In this document: piece after piece, positions 6,556-15,629 of the stretch | Numbering within the stretch: the stretch's first letter is position 1 | How the letters are laid out: each line of letters begins with the position of its first letter | DNA from: Chloroflexota bacterium | GTDB taxonomy: Bacteria > Chloroflexota > Anaerolineae > Aggregatilineales > J027 | Direction of reading: 5' to 3' | Assembly (NCBI GenBank): GCA_003697365.1 | Contig: RFGP01000007.1 | Coordinates: 1-36,621, forward strand | DNA length: 36,621 nucleotides | Notes under the pieces: model-generated | Database searches by the model: none | What the model was told of the DNA's origin: nothing | Seen by the model: only the letters and a program-made list of their open reading frames with translations | Program-made: the position numbers and the translations under genes

Positions 6556-8748
6556 ATGCAACCTATTAGTCACCAAATTCGCTTGCCCGCTAAGCGACAA
6601 AGCCTCATAGATTTTTATCAATTTTTTCGCCAAGTAAGCCAAGATTTCCATCTTTCTGAACAAATTCAATTTGATATTGAGCTTTCAGTTGAAGAGGCAT
6701 TAACCAATATTATTCATCATGCCTATGGCCCAGATGAAGAGGGTGATTTTGTTTTACGAATAAGCGATTATGGCGACAAAATTGAGGTCATCATTCAAGA
6801 TTGGGGCAAGCCTTTCGATCCAGAAGCGATTCCTCCCTTTGATTATAGCGCTCCTGTAGAGGCTCGAATTAACGGCGGCATGGGCCTGCATTTTATGCGT
6901 ACTTTAATGGATAGTGTTGAGTATCGTTTTGAAGATGGCACAACAATTTTGACGATGATTAAGCGGCGCGATCCTGTGATGCCTTTGATGCCTGTTGAAG
7001 AACGTATTGAGCGCGAGCTACAGGTATTTGATGCTGTCGCGCGGGCGCTTTCAACCGAACGAAATGCTGATGCTCTATTAGATTTGATTGTGGATAAGCT
7101 CACAGATGTAGTCGATGCTGATCGTGGAACATTGTACCTCTATGATCCTGAACGTAATGAATTAGTGTCTAAAATTTTGCAAGATGATACAGGTCGTTTA
7201 ACGCAAATACGATTACCAATGGGGGAAGGAGTCGCTGGCTATGTTGCTGAAACTGGTGAAACGGTCAACATTACCTCCACAGCTAATGATCCACATTTTG
7301 CGAAAAACTTTGATCGAGAGTCAGGTTATCACACGCAAACAATGCTCTGTACCCCGATGCGGAATGCAGGCGGTGAGATTATTGGCGTGATACAGCTACT
7401 CAATAAACGTGATGGCGTTTTTACGCGGCGTGATGAGATAGTTTTGAGCGTATTGGCCTCACAAGCTGCCATTGCGATTGAAAATAATCGTCTTTTACAG
7501 TCTGAAAAAGAGAAACGCCAAATTGCCGATCGACTGCGCGAGGTATCCTCGATTATCAATAGTTCGCTAGAACTTGCGGAGGTATTGCAACTTATTCTAC
7601 AAGAATTAGAGCATGTTGTCCCCTTTGATCTCGCCTCTATTTTACTAATTGAAGGACAGGAATTAGTGTTGAGAGCCGGGCGTGGCTTCCAGAAACCTAT
7701 ACCGATGCATTCTCCTTTGTTCAAAATTACAGAAAATTTGCTCATTCAAGAAATGATGAAAACACACTTGCCATTGATTATCCCTGATGTAAGGGAAGAT
7801 TCGCGATGGATAAGAACTGAGCACACTGCGGAAATGCATTCATGGCTAGGTGCACCTTTAATCGTTGGTGATCAAGTTATTGGGGAACTTAGCATCAATC
7901 ATCGTCAAGCCGACTTCTATCGACAAACACATGTTGATATTGTGCGTACATTCGCGAATCAAGCAGCAGCAGCCATTGAGCGCGCGCGCCTACATGAGCA
8001 AACTATTGTCCAAGCGCGTTTGCAACAAGAAGTTGAAACAGCGCGCACGATCCAGACCAGCTTTCTGCCAGATCGCGACCCTCAACTAGCGGGCTGGGAT
8101 ATTGCCGCGAGCTGGCAGCCTGCTAAAGAAGTCGCTGGCGATTTTTACGATTACATCTATTTGCCAGATGATCGATTGGGCTTTGTTATTGCAGATGTTT
8201 GTGGCAAAGGGATTCCTGCTTCTTTATTTATGGCGCTTTCTAGGACGATCTTAAGAGTGATGGCGCAAACGGATTTGCCACCAAGTTTATTGTTAGAACA
8301 AGTCAATAATCAACTGAAATCGGATAGTCGTTCTAACTTATTTGTCACACTCTTTTATGGTTTATTGGATTTACAAACTGGGGCTATGACTTTTGCGAAT
8401 GGAGGCCATAACCCGCCGATTTGGATTCAGGCAGAGCGCCCAAAACAATTTACTATGCTGAATCCCACAGGCCCAGCATTAGGGGTGTTCCCTAATGTGT
8501 ATTATGACCAAAATACCATCAACTTTAAATCAGGAGATGTTTTGGTTTTATATACTGATGGTGTTATTGAAGCCATCAATGAGGATGAAGAAGAATTTGA
8601 TGAGGCACGCTTAGTGGATTGTATAGTGGCTCATGCCCATCACTCAGCTGAAACACTAAATGCTGCTATTCGGCAAACTGTCGCGCGTTTTATAGGAACT
8701 CAATCTACTGAAGATGACGCGACGATTTTAGTCATTAAACGTAACTAA
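6556..8748 (+). CDS. HATPase-GAF-GAF-SpoIIE (PP2C) fusion: anti-sigma kinase and phosphatase in one chain
   Basis: A 730-residue cytoplasmic regulator. Residues 1 to about 137 are an RsbW-like HATPase: N-box EEALTNIIHHAYG (47-58), DWGKPFDP (82-89) and the G-rich NGGMGLHFM (106-114). Residues about 155-312 and 340-476 are two GAF sensor domains, each followed by a helical linker. Residues about 490-730 are a SpoIIE/RsbU-type Ser phosphatase with metal-binding VAGDFYDY (Asp529), ADVCGKGIPAS (Asp547), NGGHNPP, YTDGVIEA and DDATILV. In partner-switching systems the kinase and phosphatase act oppositely on an anti-sigma antagonist; here both are in one protein. No STAS-domain partner or sigma factor lies in the window. 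The start has GAGGT close upstream. The formate-THF ligase gene follows after 14 nt, so they are probably co-transcribed. Confidence 0.9.
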   Translation: MQPISHQIRLPAKRQSLIDFYQFFRQVSQDFHLSEQIQFDIELSVEEALTNIIHHAYGPDEEGDFVLRISDYGDKIEVIIQDWGKPFDPEAIPPFDYSAPVEARINGGMGLHFMRTLMDSVEYRFEDGTTILTMIKRRDPVMPLMPVEERIERELQVFDAVARALSTERNADALLDLIVDKLTDVVDADRGTLYLYDPERNELVSKILQDDTGRLTQIRLPMGEGVAGYVAETGETVNITSTANDPHFAKNFDRESGYHTQTMLCTPMRNAGGEIIGVIQLLNKRDGVFTRRDEIVLSVLASQAAIAIENNRLLQSEKEKRQIADRLREVSSIINSSLELAEVLQLILQELEHVVPFDLASILLIEGQELVLRAGRGFQKPIPMHSPLFKITENLLIQEMMKTHLPLIIPDVREDSRWIRTEHTAEMHSWLGAPLIVGDQVIGELSINHRQADFYRQTHVDIVRTFANQAAAAIERARLHEQTIVQARLQQEVETARTIQTSFLPDRDPQLAGWDIAASWQPAKEVAGDFYDYIYLPDDRLGFVIADVCGKGIPASLFMALSRTILRVMAQTDLPPSLLLEQVNNQLKSDSRSNLFVTLFYGLLDLQTGAMTFANGGHNPPIWIQAERPKQFTMLNPTGPALGVFPNVYYDQNTINFKSGDVLVLYTDGVIEAINEDEEEFDEARLVDCIVAHAHHSAETLNAAIRQTVARFIGTQSTEDDATILVIKRN

Positions 8749-8762
8749 AAAGGATACTTTAA

Positions 8763-10505
8763 ATGGTCAATATTCCTAATGATTTAGCAATAGCACAGGC
8801 GGCTACTTTAAAACCAATCCAAGAGATTGCTGAACAAATTGGTTTACTGCCAGAGGAACTAGAACACTATGGTAAATATAAAGCTAAAGTACAACTTTCC
8901 GTACGTGAACGGCTACAAGATCGCCCATTAGGAAAGTATATCGATGTAACAGCCATTACGCCCACACCGCTGGGTGAAGGTAAGACAACTACTACCATTG
9001 GGCTTACGCAAGCGTTAGGGTTGCTTGGGCATCAACCCATAGCGTGTATTCGGCAACCCAGCATGGGGCCGACTTTTGGTATTAAAGGCGGAGCTGCAGG
9101 GGGCGGCTATAGCCAAGTGGTGCCAATGGAAGATTTTAATTTACATCTTACTGGTGATATTCATGCTATCACTGCGGCGCATAATCTGATTGCTGCTGCA
9201 ATAGACGCGCGTATATATCATGAAAGTACTCGTACTGATGCCCAGCTAGAAAAGATTGGTCTGAAGCGGCTCTCGATAGACCCATATAGTATTACATGGC
9301 GACGAGTGCTTGATGTCAATGATCGTGCCTTGCGTAATATTGTTGTAGGTCTTGGCCCCAAAGAAGATGGCATAGAAAGACAAACAGGTTTTGACATCAG
9401 CGTTGCGAGCGAATTAATGGCAATTTTGGCGCTTACGGATAGTTTGCAAGATTTGCGGCAACGCATCGGGCGTATTGTCATTGGTTATAGCGTTGCAGGC
9501 GATCCCATTACTACTGAAGATTTAGGCGTAGCGGGTGCTGCGACAGTTCTAATGCGAGATACCCTGATGCCAACTTTGATGCAGACGCTTGAAGGTCAAG
9601 CGGCATTTGTTCATGCTGGCCCATTTGCTAATATTGCGCATGGAAATAGCAGCATCATTGCCGACCAAATAGCGCTAAGGCTAGGTGATTACGTGATTAC
9701 AGAGAGCGGTTTTGGTGCTGATATTGGCATGGAAAAATTCTTCAATATTAAATGTCGCGTCAGTGGACTGCGGCCAGATTGTGTTGTATTAGTGGCAACT
9801 GTACGTGCACTGAAGATGCATGGCGGGGGGCCAAAAGTTATACCCGGCAAAGCTCTGCCAACAGCTTATACCGAAGAAAACCTTGAGCTTGTACGCGCAG
9901 GTGCAGAAAACTTGATAGCGCATATTGATATTGCGCGATGTTTCGGCGTACCTGTAGTAGTTGCGATTAATCGTTTTAATACCGATACAAATGCCGAGTT
10001 AGCACTAATTCAAGAGATAGCATTGGAAGCTGGAGCAGTAGCTGCTGTGCCGACTGATCATTGGGCACAAGGTGGTAAGGGGGCGCTAGAACTTGCCGAA
10101 GCAGTGGTTAATGCTTGCGAAGAGCCCAATTATTTCCATTTTCTGTATGAGCTTGAATTACCCATCAAAGATAAGATAGAGCTGATCGCTCGCGAAATAT
10201 ATGGCGCTGATGGCGTAGTATATGAACCGAAAGCCGAAAAGCAAATTCGTATGTATGAAGCGAATGGTTATGGGCATTTGCCTATTTGTATGGCGAAGAC
10301 CCACCTTAGCATCAGCCATGATCCCAACCTCAAAGGTCGGCCACATGGGTTTACAATTCCTGTTCGTGAGGTGCGTGCAAGCGTTGGGGCTGGCTTTATT
10401 TATCCATTGCTTGGTGAGATGAGGACAATGCCGGGCTTGGGGTCTAAACCTGCTTTTATGAACATAGATGTTGACGAAGATGGGAATATTGTCGGGTTGT
10501 TTTAA
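8763..10505 (+). CDS. fhs: formate-tetrahydrofolate ligase
   Basis: This 580-residue enzyme makes 10-formyl-THF from formate, ATP and THF in the cytoplasm, feeding one-carbon metabolism. Diagnostic sequences include the P-loop [15 protein letters not shown] (66-80), [49 protein letters not shown], the [15 protein letters not shown] block, and the C-terminal [19 protein letters not shown]. The length is slightly above the usual roughly 555, owing to a longer N-terminus. The Shine-Dalgarno AAGGA lies 7 nt before the ATG, and the gene begins 14 nt after the GAF phosphatase gene. No other acetyl-CoA pathway or glycine-cleavage genes are present nearby, so a role beyond general C1 supply cannot be argued. 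Confidence 0.97.
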   Translation: MVNIPNDLAIAQAATLKPIQEIAEQIGLLPEELEHYGKYKAKVQLSVRERLQDRPLGKYIDVTAITPTPLGEGKTTTTIGLTQALGLLGHQPIACIRQPSMGPTFGIKGGAAGGGYSQVVPMEDFNLHLTGDIHAITAAHNLIAAAIDARIYHESTRTDAQLEKIGLKRLSIDPYSITWRRVLDVNDRALRNIVVGLGPKEDGIERQTGFDISVASELMAILALTDSLQDLRQRIGRIVIGYSVAGDPITTEDLGVAGAATVLMRDTLMPTLMQTLEGQAAFVHAGPFANIAHGNSSIIADQIALRLGDYVITESGFGADIGMEKFFNIKCRVSGLRPDCVVLVATVRALKMHGGGPKVIPGKALPTAYTEENLELVRAGAENLIAHIDIARCFGVPVVVAINRFNTDTNAELALIQEIALEAGAVAAVPTDHWAQGGKGALELAEAVVNACEEPNYFHFLYELELPIKDKIELIAREIYGADGVVYEPKAEKQIRMYEANGYGHLPICMAKTHLSISHDPNLKGRPHGFTIPVREVRASVGAGFIYPLLGEMRTMPGLGSKPAFMNIDVDEDGNIVGLF

Positions 10506-10506
10506 C

Positions 10507-10548
10507 GCCTAATTTTGTGAATCATGTTATTATGAATGCAAAATTGGC
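10507..10548. repeat. inverted repeat after fhs
   Basis: GCCTAATTTTG (10507-10517) and CAAAATTGGC (10539-10548) can pair with one bulged T. There is no T-run, so it may be a leader hairpin of the next gene or a weak terminator. Confidence 0.35.
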
Positions 10549-10569
10549 TATTGGGCGAGGAATGTCTTT

Positions 10570-11859
10570 ATGTCAGATGTAAACAGTAAGATTAAGCGCG
10601 CCATCACTGCCTATAAAAGTGGCCAACGTGCTGAGGCACGTAAGTTGTTGATGGAAGTTGTCGATATTGATGATAAAAACGAACAAGGATGGCTATATTT
10701 AAGCCTTGTTGTGGATAGCAAACAAGAACAACAACTTTGCCTAGAAAATGTGCTTGCTATCAATCCATACAACGAGCAAGCGCGCAAAGCCTTAGAAGTT
10801 TTGAATAAGAAACTTGGTGTAGCACCGCCGCCACCCCCGCCACCAAAATCTTCCACAACAAGTAGCCCGCCGAAACAAACTTCTTCTGTTGTTGAAGAGG
10901 AAAGTACCATTCATTCTTGGGGGGATATTGATACCTCTTCAACTGCTTTAGATGAAGGTTGGGGGGATTTGAGTGCGCCGACGACGACCTCTACACCTGC
11001 GGCTTCTTCTGCAACCACATCGGCGACTGATTCAGGGGGGGGCTGGTTTGATGATGTTTCTCCTTGGGATACATCTGCCGATGATCCGGCTGTAAGTGGT
11101 GGTTATACCTATGGACGAACAGGAATAGACTCCGAAGGCTCAGAATTTAATAATGACGAGTTGGATTCTTGGATCGCAGAAATGGGAATTGGCCAAACGC
11201 CCAGCGGAGCTTTTAATGTTGCTGATCTACACCCTTCTTCTCAAACACCTTCCCCATCCCAACCTACTACTTCTGCTATAGAAGATGATTGGTTTGGTGG
11301 GGCACAAAGTACATCGACATCTGCTGATCTTGGAGGATGGGATGATGAACCTGTTGCGCCACCTTCTTCAGGAAGCGGTGCTAGCGCATTAGGTGAGGGG
11401 TGGGATGAATTTGCAAGTGATGTGCCGGCGTTTACAGTTCCGCCCACTAAAGTTGATCCTTTCACCGATACATCATCTTCGATATTTCAAGCGCCTGAAA
11501 CTTCATCATTACGTTTTGGTGAGACAATCGAAGAGGAACCAGAACTTGATGCGAAAGCGGTTTTCCCTACCACACCACCAACTTCTTTTGACTTATATGA
11601 TGATGAAGAAGATGATGAAGAACGTTCGTTTTTAGATGAAGACTACGACATCGATGATGTTGATGGCTTGCAAGGGATAACATCTCAAGCGCGTGTGTAT
11701 TACGAGATGATCCCAGAAGAGATTGTTGCCATTAAGCAAAAGCTTCCTAATGCTCCACGACATTCTGGGCCTTCTATTGGAACGCTTCTGTTGCTTGTGG
11801 TGTTGAATTTATTGGCTTTAGGTGGAGTAGTTTTCAATATATTGAATATGTCCTCTTAG
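10570..11859 (+). CDS. tail-anchored protein with N-terminal TPR-like repeat and acidic tryptophan motifs
   Basis: A 429-residue protein. Residues 1 to about 82 are TPR-like helices (AITAYKSGQRAEARKLL, GWLYLSL, NPYNEQARKALEVLNKKL). A proline run follows (86-92). Residues about 100-360 are low-complexity Ser/Thr/Asp/Glu with repeated short tryptophan motifs in acidic context: W117 (SWGDID), W131 (GWGDLS), W159 (GGWFDD), W166 (PWDTS), W201 (DSWIAEM), W241 (DDWFGG), W257 (GGWDDE) and W278 (GWDEFA). Residues about 403-426 form one C-terminal membrane segment (TLLLLVVLNLLALGGVVF), so the bulk should be cytoplasmic. No catalytic motif is seen. The design suggests a scaffold or docking protein, which is inference. 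GAGGA is 8 nt before the ATG; a second ATG at 10562 is out of frame. Confidence 0.75.
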   Translation: MSDVNSKIKRAITAYKSGQRAEARKLLMEVVDIDDKNEQGWLYLSLVVDSKQEQQLCLENVLAINPYNEQARKALEVLNKKLGVAPPPPPPPKSSTTSSPPKQTSSVVEEESTIHSWGDIDTSSTALDEGWGDLSAPTTTSTPAASSATTSATDSGGGWFDDVSPWDTSADDPAVSGGYTYGRTGIDSEGSEFNNDELDSWIAEMGIGQTPSGAFNVADLHPSSQTPSPSQPTTSAIEDDWFGGAQSTSTSADLGGWDDEPVAPPSSGSGASALGEGWDEFASDVPAFTVPPTKVDPFTDTSSSIFQAPETSSLRFGETIEEEPELDAKAVFPTTPPTSFDLYDDEEDDEERSFLDEDYDIDDVDGLQGITSQARVYYEMIPEEIVAIKQKLPNAPRHSGPSIGTLLLLVVLNLLALGGVVFNILNMSS

Positions 11860-11869
11860 CTATGCTCAA

Positions 11870-11893
11870 GCCCCATCACATCATGGATGGGGC
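11870..11893. terminator. terminator hairpin between converging genes
   Basis: GCCCCATC (11870-11877) and GATGGGGC (11886-11893) form an 8-bp GC-rich stem between the TPR gene and leuS, which converge here. The T-runs are poor on both sides. Confidence 0.6.
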
Positions 11894-11915
11894 ACTTTGA
11901 GGTGGCAATTCAACC

Positions 11916-14684
11916 CTACACTACGATATTAACCATATTACGGTGCGGAATGTAGATGACTTTCTTGGGTGTATTGCCATTCATGAACTGCTGCACAGTG
12001 TCTGATGATAAAGCAATGTTTTTGGCTTCTTCTTCACTAATGTTGGCAGGCACTTGAATTCGATCACGTACTTTACCGTTTACTTGTACAACGAGCGTTA
12101 CCTCGTTTTCAGCAGCGAGCTCGGCATTGTATTCTGGCCACGGTTGTTGATGAATACTGAAGGGCTCTCCTAACTTTTCCCACAATTCCTCAGCAATGAA
12201 TGGGGTGAAGGGGGCCATTAGACGTAACATGATATTCATCACTTCGCGCCATGTCTTTTCACCGACTTGATTTTCACGCAAGGCTGGGCGAACTTCATTG
12301 CGTAAGCTCATTAAAGCCGCAACCCCTGTATTGAAACTGAAGCGTTCTAAACTATCAGACACTTGCTTAATCGCTTGATGCGCTTTGCGCAGAACATCTC
12401 GTTCTACTTCTGGCGTACCCTGAGCTGGCAAGGTTGTATTCGTGACCATATCCCATACGTCATTGATCCAACGCACAATGCCCTGTATACCTTGCGGATC
12501 CCAAGGCCCACCCTTTTGCCAGTCAAAAGCGAACATCAAATATGCACGCACCGTGTCAGCGCCGTATGCTTGTACTAACTCATCCGGATTCACAACGTTG
12601 CCTTTGCTCTTAGACATACGTTGAATTTCTAGATGATGTTTTAACTGGTCAACTCTTGCTTCCCCTTCAATATTAGGAATGACGATAACTGCGTCGTTTT
12701 CCACTTCTACGATTTGCAGTTCAGAAGCGCCAATATCAACATGTAGAATGTTTTCTACGCGATCCATAATCTCGCCAACTACACCTTCAAAGTTGCTTGG
12801 TGCATCTTCTTGATTAGGAATGACTTCTACATAGTCAGCATAGAGCTTACCATCGACCATGCGCCCTTTAGCCATGATAATATCGCCCTTACGCTCTGCA
12901 CCCAGAACTTGCCCTTGATTACGTAGTAGCAACATCGGCTCATCGAACAACCCTTCCGGATCGCGGCCGTGTTCTCTTTGGATTTTTGCCACTTCTTCAA
13001 ATAATCCCATATCGCGCATGGCTTTGGTGAAGAAACGTGTATAGAGCAAGTGCATTGTGGCGTGCTCTGCACCACCAGTATACACATCTACAGGTAGCCA
13101 ATATGCTGCTTCTTCAGGATCAAATGGGAATTTGTCATAGTGCGGGGATAGATAGCGATATTGATACCAAGACGAGCACATGAAAGTATCCATTGTGTCG
13201 GTTTCACGACGGGCGGGCTTGCCTTCGCTGTCGACGGTGTTCAAAAATGGCTCATGATAGGTGAGTGGGCTACGACCAGTTGGCAAGAAATCAACATCTT
13301 CTGGCAATATTGGCATATTGTCATCACTAGCGGGTTCAATCGTACCATCAGCGCGATAAATCATCGGTATGGGAGCACCCCAATAGCGTTGGCGACTGAT
13401 AAGCCAGTCTCTTAGACGGTAATTAACAGATTCCTCACCTATTCCTTGTTCAGTTAGCCAGTCAATCACAGCACTAATTGCCGGGTTTTGGCGACCCTTT
13501 TGATCGTTGGATACAGTGCCGTCAAATGGGCCGCTGTTGACCATAACGCCTGCTCCTGTGACGGCGCTGGTCATTGTTTTACCATCTAGAGGTTCGCCTT
13601 CAGGTTGGATTACGACTCTTATTTCTAGACCATACTTACGTGCAAATTCAAAGTCACGTTGATCGTGTGCTGGTACGGCCATAATAGCGCCTGTGCCATA
13701 GCTGATCATAACGTAATCAGCGATCCAAATAGGAATACGTTCTTGATTGACAGGATTGATAGCATATCCTCCTGTAAACACTCCCGTTTTTTCGCGATCT
13801 TCAGACATGCGCTCAATTTCAGTTGCGCGGGCTGTTTGTTCGCGATACGCCTCAACTGCTTCAGCATACTCAGGCGTTGTCACCTTATCGACGAGAGGGT
13901 GTTCAGGTGCCAAAACCATGAATGTTGCCCCCCAAAGTGTATCAGGGCGTGTAGTAAAGATTTCAAATGGATCGCCTGCTTCTGTATGGAAGGTAACTTT
14001 TGCGCCTTCGCTGCGCCCAATCCAGTTTTGTTGCATGATCTTAACGGGTTCTGGCCAGTCTAACTTATCAAAATTCAATAACTCATCTGCATATTTGGTG
14101 ATACGGAAGAACCATTGTTCCATCATCTTTTGTATGACGGGCTGGCCGGTGCGTTCGTCTTTACCATCTTTAACTTGTTCATTGGCGAGCACTGTTTGCA
14201 ATGTGGGTGACCAATTGACTAGGGCCATACCTCGATAGGCGAGATCATGCTCATAGAACTTCTTAAAGAACCACATTGTCCAATAGTAATATTCGGGGGT
14301 ACAGGTGATAATTTCCCGCTCCCAGTCAAACATAGCGCCCATGCTGCGCAGCTGTTCTCGCATTCGTTCGATATTAGAATATGTCCACTTCCAAGGGTGA
14401 ATGTTGCGAGAGATAGCCGCTTGTTCTGCAGGGAGTCCGAATGCATCAAAGCCCATTGGGAATAATACGTTGTAACCCTTCATGCGCATGTAGCGTGCAC
14501 GAGCATCAGAGGGGGTCATGGCGAACCAATGCCCGATATGCAAGTCTCCTGAAGGGTAAGGCAGCATTGTCAGTGCATAGTGCTTGGGCTTGCTCCAATC
14601 TATTTTAGAGCGATAAACACCTTCTTCTTCCCATCGTCTAGACCATTTTGACTCAATTTCTGAGTGTTGGTAAGTTTTGGCCAT
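11916..14684 (-). CDS. leuS: leucyl-tRNA synthetase
   Basis: A 922-residue class I synthetase that charges tRNA-Leu. Domains in order: Rossmann core with HIGH (49-52 in GDLHIGHWF), an editing CP1 domain with TTRPDT (244-249) and VPAHDQRDF, the second half of the core, a leucine-specific insertion (about 587-688), RMSKS (689-693), the anticodon-binding helical bundle, and a C-terminal domain (VTLVVQVNGKVRDRI). The leucine-specific insertion is about 50 residues longer than in E. coli. The zinc-finger cysteines usual in VNWCPxCxTVLANEQV are absent (here VNWSPTLQTVLANEQV). GAGGAAA lies before the ATG. A leucine T-box leader lies upstream on the same strand, and a weak local promoter (TTGTTT-17-TAATAT) just before the gene is also possible. 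Confidence 0.98.
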   Translation of the reverse strand: MAKTYQHSEIESKWSRRWEEEGVYRSKIDWSKPKHYALTMLPYPSGDLHIGHWFAMTPSDARARYMRMKGYNVLFPMGFDAFGLPAEQAAISRNIHPWKWTYSNIERMREQLRSMGAMFDWEREIITCTPEYYYWTMWFFKKFYEHDLAYRGMALVNWSPTLQTVLANEQVKDGKDERTGQPVIQKMMEQWFFRITKYADELLNFDKLDWPEPVKIMQQNWIGRSEGAKVTFHTEAGDPFEIFTTRPDTLWGATFMVLAPEHPLVDKVTTPEYAEAVEAYREQTARATEIERMSEDREKTGVFTGGYAINPVNQERIPIWIADYVMISYGTGAIMAVPAHDQRDFEFARKYGLEIRVVIQPEGEPLDGKTMTSAVTGAGVMVNSGPFDGTVSNDQKGRQNPAISAVIDWLTEQGIGEESVNYRLRDWLISRQRYWGAPIPMIYRADGTIEPASDDNMPILPEDVDFLPTGRSPLTYHEPFLNTVDSEGKPARRETDTMDTFMCSSWYQYRYLSPHYDKFPFDPEEAAYWLPVDVYTGGAEHATMHLLYTRFFTKAMRDMGLFEEVAKIQREHGRDPEGLFDEPMLLLRNQGQVLGAERKGDIIMAKGRMVDGKLYADYVEVIPNQEDAPSNFEGVVGEIMDRVENILHVDIGASELQIVEVENDAVIVIPNIEGEARVDQLKHHLEIQRMSKSKGNVVNPDELVQAYGADTVRAYLMFAFDWQKGGPWDPQGIQGIVRWINDVWDMVTNTTLPAQGTPEVERDVLRKAHQAIKQVSDSLERFSFNTGVAALMSLRNEVRPALRENQVGEKTWREVMNIMLRLMAPFTPFIAEELWEKLGEPFSIHQQPWPEYNAELAAENEVTLVVQVNGKVRDRIQVPANISEEEAKNIALSSDTVQQFMNGNTPKKVIYIPHRNMVNIVV

Positions 14685-14731
14685 ATGCTTTCCTCACTGT
14701 TTTTATATTAAGAATACAGATTATATTAAAC

Positions 14732-14758
14732 AAAAAACCGCAGCCCTATGCCGCGGTT
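14732..14758 (-). terminator. intrinsic terminator between the 46-aa gene and leuS
   Basis: On the minus strand, AACCGC (from 14758) pairs with GCGGTT (to 14736), followed directly by a T6 run. It lies 26 nt past the stop of the small gene and 48 nt before leuS, so T-box readthrough must pass it to reach leuS. Confidence 0.65.
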
Positions 14759-14783
14759 GCTGAAATTCGGAGGTCTCTCCCAA

Positions 14784-14924
14784 TTAGCGCCCATTTGAGC
14801 GTTTGTCTCTTATAGGCACAGTTTGAGGAGCGGGCGGCATCGGCTTTATTGCTCGTTCCAGCGCATCAAGGAATTCGCGAAGTCGCTCAGCTAAGGTTTT
14901 GCGCGTGGGTTTGGTATCTGCCAT
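14784..14924 (-). CDS. 46-residue small protein between T-box and leuS
   Basis: A short reading frame with good translation signals. GTAAGGAGCCAAGGA precedes the ATG at 14924 and gives two possible Shine-Dalgarno matches. The product begins MADTKPTRKTLAERLREFLD and continues with an amphipathic helix (about 8-28), a Pro-rich stretch (KPMPPAPQ) and a basic end (RDKRSNGR). It has no membrane segment and no cysteine. I do not recognise it. It has a TATAAT at 14965-14970 upstream and a terminator downstream, so it may be expressed on its own as well as by T-box readthrough. Evidence for a real gene is the ribosome site, the helix pattern and its own terminator; homologues would decide. Confidence 0.62.
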   Translation of the reverse strand: MADTKPTRKTLAERLREFLDALERAIKPMPPAPQTVPIRDKRSNGR

Positions 14925-15012
14925 TCCTTGGCTCCTTACTCTGAATTTGCATATCGTTATCTTTATTATAGGATGGTTTTTCTCAAACTAAAAATTATTT
15001 ATTGATAAATGC

Positions 15013-15052
15013 AAAAAATCCTCTTCGCCTTTTTAGGGACGAAAAGGATTTT
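15013..15052 (-). terminator. T-box intrinsic terminator, also the tRNA-Ala terminator
   Basis: On the minus strand, AAAATCCTTTTCG pairs with CGAAGAGGATTTT (one mismatch), followed by a T-run. Its 5' arm includes the TTTTCG next to CGTCCCT that the antiterminator uses, so the two folds exclude each other, as expected for a T-box. Confidence 0.88.
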
Positions 15053-15093
15053 CCGCGTTACCACCCTTATTGGTAGCTTTGTTATATATGTTG

Positions 15094-15166
<73 letters not shown>

Positions 15167-15377
15167 CTAGAAAAACTACCCACTCAAAACGTTGATAACG
15201 GTCACAAACCGCTAACACTTACTTTTCATTTCAGTGTTAGGAGCTCACGAGCGAGTTCGATCTTTAGGGCAGGTGGTTTGCTGCCATTAGCGTTACACCG
15301 CATTCGCTAACTCTCTGTACCACTGATCTACTACTCTCGATCAACGCTCAATTGATTATTGAGTTGATATTGCCTGC

Positions 15378-15406
15378 ATTTTAGATGGATATTTGGGAGA
15401 TGTCAA
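15378..15406 (-). promoter_or_regulatory. sigma-A promoter of the T-box/tRNA-Ala transcript
   Basis: On the minus strand, TTGACA (15406-15401), a 17-bp spacer, then TAAAAT (15383-15378). The predicted start is an A at about 15371, just before the T-box leader. Confidence 0.85.
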
Positions 15407-15598
15407 GCATTGCTTTGAAAGTGTTTTTGCATCTGAAAGGTTAAACGCAGATCACGAAAATTTTAAGGTTTAAGCGTAAACCCTTATCCATATTAGATTT
15501 TCGATCAAACCAAACCCAAAAATGACTGTTAATAGTACCAGAGTTCTATGCGATGAACACCTGTTCTGTGATAAAGTGGGGTTGTCTCAAGGATCAAA
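15407..15598. other. intergenic region between divergent leader promoter and NrdR boxes
   Basis: About 190 bp without a convincing gene. It is AT-rich, with two similar short stretches (AAAGGTTAAACGC near 15437 and AAGGTTTAAGCG near 15465). The second includes a small GGTTTAAGCGTAAACC inverted repeat. No promoter could be assigned with confidence. Confidence 0.4.
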
Positions 15599-15614
15599 AC
15601 ACCACATATGGTGG
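15599..15614 (+). promoter_or_regulatory. NrdR box 1
   Basis: ACACCACATATGGTGG, an imperfect 16-bp palindrome matching the NrdR-box pattern ACAC-N8-GTGT except for its last base. It starts 31 bp before box 2, about three helical turns, the spacing expected for cooperative NrdR binding. Confidence 0.8.
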
Positions 15615-15629
15615 TTTTTGACGATGAAA

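Noticed and set aside
13659-14238. Long open frames on the plus strand inside leuS
   Set aside because: They are antisense shadows of the synthetase coding sequence, without ribosome sites or protein motifs.
15181-15300. Possible cobalamin riboswitch near the B12-dependent reductase
   Set aside because: CACCTGCC resembles part of a B12 box, but the element is on the opposite strand to nrdJ and fits T-box Stem I in full. No B12 core was seen before nrdJ either.
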